Shown here: positions 7,083 to 11,285 of the stretch, one piece after another
How positions within the stretch are numbered: the first letter of the stretch is position 1
How the letters are laid out: every line of letters starts with the position of its first letter
Source: JANXVY01 sp031365425
Lineage (GTDB): Bacteria > Pseudomonadota > Alphaproteobacteria > Rhizobiales > Hyphomicrobiaceae
Direction: 5' to 3'
Assembly: GCA_031365425.1 (NCBI GenBank)
Contig: JANLYB010000338.1
Span: forward strand, 1-11,285
DNA length: 11,285 bases
Made by a program: the position numbers and the translations under genes
Notes under the pieces: generated by a model
Told to the model about the DNA's origin: nothing
What the model saw: only the letters and a program-made list of their open reading frames with translations
Databases searched by the model: none

Positions 7083-7439
7083 ATGTTTGACAAACCGTCC
7101 ATGGATATTTCTGCTTCCATTCGGGAGATGGCCGAGAAGAATGTGCAGCAAACGCGGGCCGCGTATGAGCAGTTTCTTGGGCTTGCGAAGCAGGCGCAGG
7201 ATCTCATGGGGGCCGTGCCGGGAGATTCGAGGCCGGCCTTCGTTCAGCTCAAGGCCAAGCGCTATGGCGAGTTAAACATGGATGCGAACTTCCGTTTGGC
7301 GGCGGAACTGGCGGAGGCGCATGACGTGCAGGAGTATGTGGAAATTCAGACGCGTTTTGCGCAGACGCAGGCGCTGACGCTGGCTCAGCAGACGCAGACG
7401 CTCACACGTTTGGTGGCTGAGGCGGCAAAGGCGAAATAG
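7083..7439 (+). CDS. Phasin family protein (polyhydroxyalkanoate granule-associated)
   Basis: This 118-residue protein fits the small alphaproteobacterial phasins (Phasin_2 type), which coat polyhydroxyalkanoate granules and can control their size and number. It is almost wholly helical by composition, rich in Ala, Gln, Glu and Leu, with no cysteine, no signal peptide and no membrane segment. The segment NVQQTRAAYEQFLGLAKQAQ (residues about 20-39) and the Gln-rich C-terminal helix ending in AEAAKAK are typical of the family. The central part reads YGELNMDANFRLAAELAEAHDVQEYVEIQTRFAQ in family style; shown here only as its landmarks, residues 61-94. The start is set by AAGGAG. No PHA synthase or depolymerase gene is next to it. 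It converges on the heparinase-like gene with a 42-base gap and no clear terminator. Confidence 0.86.
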   Translation: MFDKPSMDISASIREMAEKNVQQTRAAYEQFLGLAKQAQDLMGAVPGDSRPAFVQLKAKRYGELNMDANFRLAAELAEAHDVQEYVEIQTRFAQTQALTLAQQTQTLTRLVAEAAKAK

Positions 7440-7481
7440 GGAACGTGGGCTTGTTGAGCGGTCTTGCTGGCTTCCAGGCTC

Positions 7482-9287
7482 CTAACCATTGACCGCTTTG
7501 GGGGTCCAGGTCAGGCGGGTTTTGACACTGGCCGTTCCGGCAGGGATGGAAATGCGCAGGCGTTGGGTCGCGTGTTTGTGTCCCATGTCGGGCCACCAGA
7601 CAGCGGGTTCGATTGCTATGGGGAGCGAGGACGAGACGCTGGTGATGGTATTTGGCTGCTCGATGATGACGCCTGCCGGTGTTGCGGTGACGCGGGCAGT
7701 GGGGTGGAGCAGGAAGGTGATGAAGGCTTGGACCTGAGGGTCGCCTTCCAGGCGATCATGAATTTCCAGGGCGTCTGGCGAGGCCTCGAAGCGGCGGATG
7801 TGACGGGGCTGGCCAGCGAGATGGGCGAAACCATCGTGGGTTCCTTCGAGGGTGAAGCTATCGGCGGTTGCTTCATAATGGCGGACGGTCACGCTCGGGC
7901 GGCGGCCGCAGCGGAAGGCGCCAAAGAAATCGGCTTGGTCGGCACCCGTAAAGCAGAGCGTGTTGTGGTTTGATGCGGCGCGTGATTGCTGCCGTTTTTC
8001 GCCGGCGATGTATTCGAAGACACCTTGGTCGACGATGAGGCGCTTGCCGTAGACCGAGAGTTCAAAGCTCAGGACGTCGCCGTGGCCGTGGGCGGGGAGG
8101 TCGTCTGGAGCGATGCGGCCGCAGTCGGCGATGAGGGTCGCTTGCAGTGCGTGGAGGCCGAAGTAGCCCGCGGATTCGTAAGCAAAGACAGCGCGGGGCG
8201 ATGGTCTGGGGTGGCCTAGTTTGGTGTATGCGTCGAGGCAGATGGCGGGGGCGTAGGCCATGGTCAGTCCTGAGTCGTTGAACTGGGCGGGGAGGCCGTC
8301 GGGGTGGGTAAGGTCGGCGATGGCTTGGGCCATGAGGGCTAAGGTGGCGTCGAGCTTTCCGCTTACCTCTTGCGCGCGGCCGCCCCACCAACCCCGCGCG
8401 CAGATATCAAACCCGTGTAAGTCAGTACTTACCCGGGCTTGATATAGCGGGTCTGAGCCGAGGGCGTGGCGGCATTCGAGGAGGTCGGCGAAGACCTGAC
8501 AGTGATAGGAGGGCGAGCGTTCGTCGTGGACGCCATCGGGCAAGACTTGATGGGCGAGTTGCGTTTGCAGCAGGTTCAGCGCGCGTTTGCGCCAGCGGTC
8601 AGCTGCGGGGCCAGTGAAGTAAGCGGCTCCCCAGATCAGGGCCTTGATGTTCTTGATGAGGTGGTTTCCGCCGAGATCGGTTTCCAGATTGCGCATCAGG
8701 AACTGGAGTTGGGTGGTGAGGTTCGCTTCGGTGAGGCGTGTGAATTCCGGCGGGAGCAGGTCGCGGCGGAGCGCAAGCTGTTGCATCCAGACGAGGACGC
8801 GCAGGGATAGGGCATAGCTGTTCCAGCTGTCGCGCCATGCGCCTGGCGCGCCTGGCGGGTGGGCGTCGATCCAGGCTGTGACGAGGGTGCAAAAGACGTT
8901 GTTGGGGACGTCTTCGAGGTATTCCATGTAGTGGAGATTCATCCGCCACAGTTGGTGCGCCGGGCCAGGGCCGGGGGCGTTCCAGTTCATGCGGGCAGCG
9001 GGCATCGATTGGGTGCGATTGAGGAAGGCGAAGTGCAGGGTGCCATTGTCGATGGTCAGTGCGCCGTGTCGGGGCGGGAAGATGGGAAGCGGCGGTGACG
9101 GGGCGCGGTCGAGCGTGGATTGGCTATTGCCGTGCTGTGCGATGAGCGCCGGGAAGCGGTCGGAGATTTTACGTTTCGCCGAAAGTTGGACGCGGCGGAG
9201 GAGTTTTGCGGGCGGTATGTGGCGCGCGAACGCGACGGCGCGGGCAGCCTGTTTGACCAGTCTGGAGACGACGACCGGGGGGATCAT
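7482..9287 (-). CDS. Heparinase II/III family protein (polysaccharide-lyase-like)
   Basis: This 601-residue protein has the two-part build of the heparinase II/III family: an N-terminal helical toroid at about 110-350 and a C-terminal beta-sandwich domain at about 370-600. Landmarks are GGNHLIKN (206-213, with Asn208-His209), SPSYH (258-262, Tyr261), AHGHGDVLSFEL (399-410, His400 and His402) and SNHNTL (439-444, His441). The Asn, Tyr and His residues are of the kind that serve catalysis in these lyases. The N-terminus (FARHIPPAKLLRRVQ) resembles family members of exopolysaccharide clusters and shows no signal peptide, so secretion is unexplained. It starts in an ATGA overlap with the upstream glycosyltransferase gene, implying translational coupling and a joint role in making or trimming a surface polysaccharide. 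Residues about 281-306 are encoded by unusual inverted repeats (see 8371-8445). The substrate is unknown. Confidence 0.9.
   Translation of the reverse strand: MIPPVVVSRLVKQAARAVAFARHIPPAKLLRRVQLSAKRKISDRFPALIAQHGNSQSTLDRAPSPPLPIFPPRHGALTIDNGTLHFAFLNRTQSMPAARMNWNAPGPGPAHQLWRMNLHYMEYLEDVPNNVFCTLVTAWIDAHPPGAPGAWRDSWNSYALSLRVLVWMQQLALRRDLLPPEFTRLTEANLTTQLQFLMRNLETDLGGNHLIKNIKALIWGAAYFTGPAADRWRKRALNLLQTQLAHQVLPDGVHDERSPSYHCQVFADLLECRHALGSDPLYQARVSTDLHGFDICARGWWGGRAQEVSGKLDATLALMAQAIADLTHPDGLPAQFNDSGLTMAYAPAICLDAYTKLGHPRPSPRAVFAYESAGYFGLHALQATLIADCGRIAPDDLPAHGHGDVLSFELSVYGKRLIVDQGVFEYIAGEKRQQSRAASNHNTLCFTGADQADFFGAFRCGRRPSVTVRHYEATADSFTLEGTHDGFAHLAGQPRHIRRFEASPDALEIHDRLEGDPQVQAFITFLLHPTARVTATPAGVIIEQPNTITSVSSSLPIAIEPAVWWPDMGHKHATQRLRISIPAGTASVKTRLTWTPKAVNG
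8371..8445 (-). repeat. Two adjacent inverted repeats inside the heparinase-like gene
   Basis: The first repeat has 19-base arms at 8404-8422 and 8427-8445, with 17 of 19 positions pairing around the loop CAGT; its inner part is GTAAGT-CAGT-ACTTAC and its ends are ATATCAA/TTGATAT. The second has 9-base perfect arms, 8371-8379 (TGCGCGCGG) and 8394-8402, with a 14-base loop. The tract keeps the reading frame and encodes about residues 281-306, between the helical core segment SPSYHCQVFADLLEC and the conserved THPDGLPAQFNDSG. Confidence 0.75.
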
Positions 9288-10561
9288 GGTCCTGATGAGG
9301 AGGCGTTGGCTGTTGGCGCGGTTGCGTGGGTGAGGCCGCCGTTGGCTGCGATTTCCAGGGCGTCGAGGTAACGGCTGGCGAGTTCGGCGCGGTCGAAGTT
9401 GGCGCGGACGAAGGTTTCGCCCGATTGAGCCAGGGTTGCCGCGTAGGCTGGATCATTGGCCAGCTTGAGGATGGCGGCGGTGAGGGCATCGGCATCTTGT
9501 GGCGGAATGGGGATGCCGGCACCGGCTTGCATGAGCAGGTCGCACGACTCACCTTCGACGCCCAAGATGATAGGGCGGCGCATGGCCATAGCTTCGAACA
9601 TCTTGGAGGGGATCACCTTGCGGAAGAGGTCGTTGCGGCGCAGCAGGATCAGGCTCGCGCCGGTTGCGGTCCAGATGGCCGGCATGTCCTTTTTGGGCCG
9701 CTGACCAAGGATCAGGACGTTGTCGAGGTTGCGGGCTGCACTCCGTTCCAGGAGGCCTGCGCGTTCTGCACCATCGCCAACCAGCAGGAAGGCTATCCGC
9801 GGATCGTGGCGGAGGCGCTCTGCTGCGTCAAGGATGACGTCCAGGCCGTGTGCCATACCGTGAGTGCCGACGTAGGCTGCTATGAATTTGCCCTCGAGGC
9901 CGAGTTCTTTGCGAATGCGCGCGGCGCCTTCCGGGTCTTGCTGGAAGAGGGAGAGATCAACGCCGTTTTTGATGATTTTGATGCGGCATGGGTCTCCGCC
10001 GCGCTCAGTGATGTGGTGAACGAAGCTGTCGGTGACGGGGACGATGAAGTCGGCCGAGCGGTAAGCGAAGCGCTCTACGGCTTCCAGGCTGCGGACAGCG
10101 AGGCCTTTGCTCATGGCGCCGACCGTGACGATACTTTCGGGCCAAAGGTCGCGGATCTCAAGCACCCAGGGGACGCGTTTCACGGTGCGGACGGCAAGGC
10201 CCGCTAGCCCGCAGAAGAATTGCGGGGACGTCGAGACGACGATGTCGGGTTTGGGCAGCCTCGGGGTGGCTAGGGTGACGGCGGCCAGATAGGAGATGTA
10301 GTTCACCGTGCGGCGCAGGAAGCCTTCGTTGGCGGCCATGTAGGTCCAGAGCCGGATAACGCGGACACCATCGACCATATCGGTTTGAAAAAGCTTGTTC
10401 TTGTAGCCGGGGTAGACGTTGCCATTGGGATGGTTCGGCGCGCAGGTAACGACCGTGACGTCGTGACCGAGTTCGGCCCAGGTGCGGCAATGTTCTGAGG
10501 TGCGGGAGGCGGGTGCGTTGACCTCGGGGGGATAATAGTGGGTCAGAAACATGATTTTCAT
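9284..10561 (-). CDS. Glycosyltransferase family 4 (WbuB-like)
   Basis: This is a cytoplasmic, membrane-associated GT-B enzyme that would add a sugar from a nucleotide-sugar donor to the lipid-linked glycan started by the sugar transferase encoded upstream. It is 425 aa. The N-terminal acceptor domain begins MKIMFLTHYYPPEVNAPASR with the G-rich loop region, and carries RDLWPES at 137-143, typical of WbuB-like enzymes. The C-terminal donor domain shows YVGTHGMAHGLD (230-241), LLVGDG (259-264) and PSKMFEAMAMRRPIILG (318-334), where the glutamate pattern of GT4 binds the donor. No signal peptide or long membrane helix is present. Its last four bases overlap the start of the heparinase-like gene. 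WbuB itself transfers N-acetylfucosamine; the sugar used here cannot be told. Confidence 0.93.
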   Translation of the reverse strand: MKIMFLTHYYPPEVNAPASRTSEHCRTWAELGHDVTVVTCAPNHPNGNVYPGYKNKLFQTDMVDGVRVIRLWTYMAANEGFLRRTVNYISYLAAVTLATPRLPKPDIVVSTSPQFFCGLAGLAVRTVKRVPWVLEIRDLWPESIVTVGAMSKGLAVRSLEAVERFAYRSADFIVPVTDSFVHHITERGGDPCRIKIIKNGVDLSLFQQDPEGAARIRKELGLEGKFIAAYVGTHGMAHGLDVILDAAERLRHDPRIAFLLVGDGAERAGLLERSAARNLDNVLILGQRPKKDMPAIWTATGASLILLRRNDLFRKVIPSKMFEAMAMRRPIILGVEGESCDLLMQAGAGIPIPPQDADALTAAILKLANDPAYAATLAQSGETFVRANFDRAELASRYLDALEIAANGGLTHATAPTANASSSGP

Positions 10562-10667
10562 GGCGGATAACTCGTCACTCGCAGCGCTGGCTGGCGTCGA
10601 GAGATCAAAGCCAGGTTCGGGGTGCGATCGTATGGCGCTGGGACTACCGGAAATGGTCCGGTCACTG
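10562..10667 (-). other. Spacer between the sugar transferase and GT4 genes
   Basis: This spacer of 106 bases holds no gene. A 6-bp hairpin, ACCGGA/TCCGGT at 10646-10651 and 10657-10662, lies 5 bases after the sugar transferase stop but has no T run, so read-through into the GT4 gene is likely. No clear promoter was seen. Confidence 0.45.
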
Positions 10668-11285
10668 TCAAGCGACTTGCTGCTTTAGTTCGTCGTAGGC
10701 TGGGTGTGTGACTACAGTTGCGCGAAAGGCATCGGATTTCAGCGATGTGAGAGCGCGGCTGATGGCGCTCTCGTTGCGCGTTTCGCCCAACATGACCATG
10801 CGCACTGTTGCAATCACGATTTGTGCGTCGACCATGAGGGACGCGTTTTGCAGATACCAAAGGTCAAGCGCCATCTTTTCAGGGATCGTCAACAGGCGGC
10901 CACCATTAACTTGGGCCCAACCTGTCAGGCCGGGGCGGATCATCAGACGGGACTCGTTGCTATCGCATTGATCGATAGCGAGCAGCGGGCGCGGGCCGAC
11001 GAACGACATCTGACCGATGAGAATGTTTAGGAGCTGTGGCAACTCATCTAGACGGGTGCGACGGAGAAGGCGACCGATCACCGAGGAGCGGTCATTGTCT
11101 GCTATGCGATTGCCGTTCCAGTCGTAGGCGCCGCGCATGGTGCGGAATTTGTAGATGCGGAACGGTTTTTTTCCAACGCCCGGCCTCTGCTGCCAGAACC
11201 ACAGCGGAAGGCCGACGTCGAGTGAGGCTAGGATCGCAACGATCAAAAATACCGGCAGCAGGACGATAATCAACACGGACGAGCA
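10668..11285 (-). CDS. Bacterial sugar transferase / polyprenyl-phosphate glycosylphosphotransferase (5' end outside window)
   Basis: This enzyme moves a sugar-1-phosphate from a UDP-sugar to undecaprenyl phosphate, the first step of exopolysaccharide or O-antigen repeat assembly. Numbering from the GTG at 11276, the visible part has a hydrophobic membrane segment (about 1-18), the KFRTM motif (43-47), RLDELPQL (75-82, with the catalytic Asp77-Glu78 pair known from PglC-type enzymes), SFVGPRPLL (91-99) and RPGLTGWAQVNG (114-125). The frame stays open to the window edge and the GTG falls inside the membrane segment, so it is not the true start. Only the very N-terminus may be missing (a short WcaJ/PglC-core protein of about 220 aa), or an extra multi-helix domain may precede it. 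The visible C-terminal tail beyond the core, residues about 165-202, is short and polar. It heads the polysaccharide genes downstream. Confidence 0.94.
   Translation of the reverse strand, partial: CSSVLIIVLLPVFLIVAILASLDVGLPLWFWQQRPGVGKKPFRIYKFRTMRGAYDWNGNRIADNDRSSVIGRLLRRTRLDELPQLLNILIGQMSFVGPRPLLAIDQCDSNESRLMIRPGLTGWAQVNGGRLLTIPEKMALDLWYLQNASLMVDAQIVIATVRMVMLGETRNESAISRALTSLKSDAFRATVVTHPAYDELKQQVA

Noticed and set aside
8404..8445. GTAAGT in the palindrome as an intron or splice-like signal
   Set aside because: Bacterial gene, frame is intact through the tract, and no group I or II intron features are visible.
9326..10207. Plus-strand open frame of 293 codons opposite the GT4 gene
   Set aside because: The opposite strand encodes a clear GT4 enzyme with all motifs; this frame shows no recognisable domain and has no Shine-Dalgarno.
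10646..10662. Hairpin after the sugar transferase as a terminator
   Set aside because: Only 6 bp, no T run, and it lies inside what looks like one polysaccharide transcription unit.
1..11285. CRISPR array, IS element, phage or defence system
   Set aside because: No regularly spaced repeats, transposase, integrase, cas or known defence domains were found on either strand.

Overview
The window looks like chromosome from a G+C-rich alphaproteobacterium, most likely of the Hyphomicrobiales (Rhizobiales). The signs are an HWE-family histidine kinase, a small phasin, a ferric-iron (FbpA/FbpB) transporter preceded by a sequence close to the Irr box (ICE) of rhizobial-type iron regulation, and the G+C-rich third codon positions. 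No genus is claimed. Genes are packed tightly: no gene-free stretch exceeds about 210 bases, and there are no tRNA, rRNA, CRISPR or IS features.

Layout from left to right. At 1-707 (+) is the C-terminal ATPase half of an exporter-type ABC protein, cut by the window edge. It converges on a minus-strand block running, in transcription order, 5903 -> 723: a periplasmic ferric-iron binding protein (fbpA-like), a two-domain inner-membrane permease (fbpB-like) and a membrane-bound Cache-HAMP-PAS HWE histidine kinase. No ATPase gene for the iron transporter is visible. A 16-bp perfect stem-loop sits three bases after the fbpA stop, between fbpA and fbpB. The ICE-like box lies in the region upstream of fbpA.

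Next come two divergent genes: a small soluble histidine kinase (6114-6932, -) and a phasin (7083-7439, +) with a very good ribosome binding site.

The right third (7482-11285, all -) is the end of a surface-polysaccharide cluster. In transcription order it holds a phosphoglycosyl transferase of the bacterial sugar transferase family (cut by the right edge), a WbuB-like family GT4 glycosyltransferase, and a heparinase II/III-family protein translationally coupled to the GT4 gene by an ATGA overlap. The first two would prime and extend an undecaprenyl-linked glycan. The third is of a polysaccharide-lyase-like family common in such clusters.

I found no convincing undescribed multi-gene system. 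The observations most worth a second look are the ICE-like box before fbpA, the strong intercistronic hairpin between fbpA and fbpB, and a compact tract of two adjacent inverted repeats inside the heparinase-like coding sequence. That tract encodes about 25 residues that may be an in-frame insertion.
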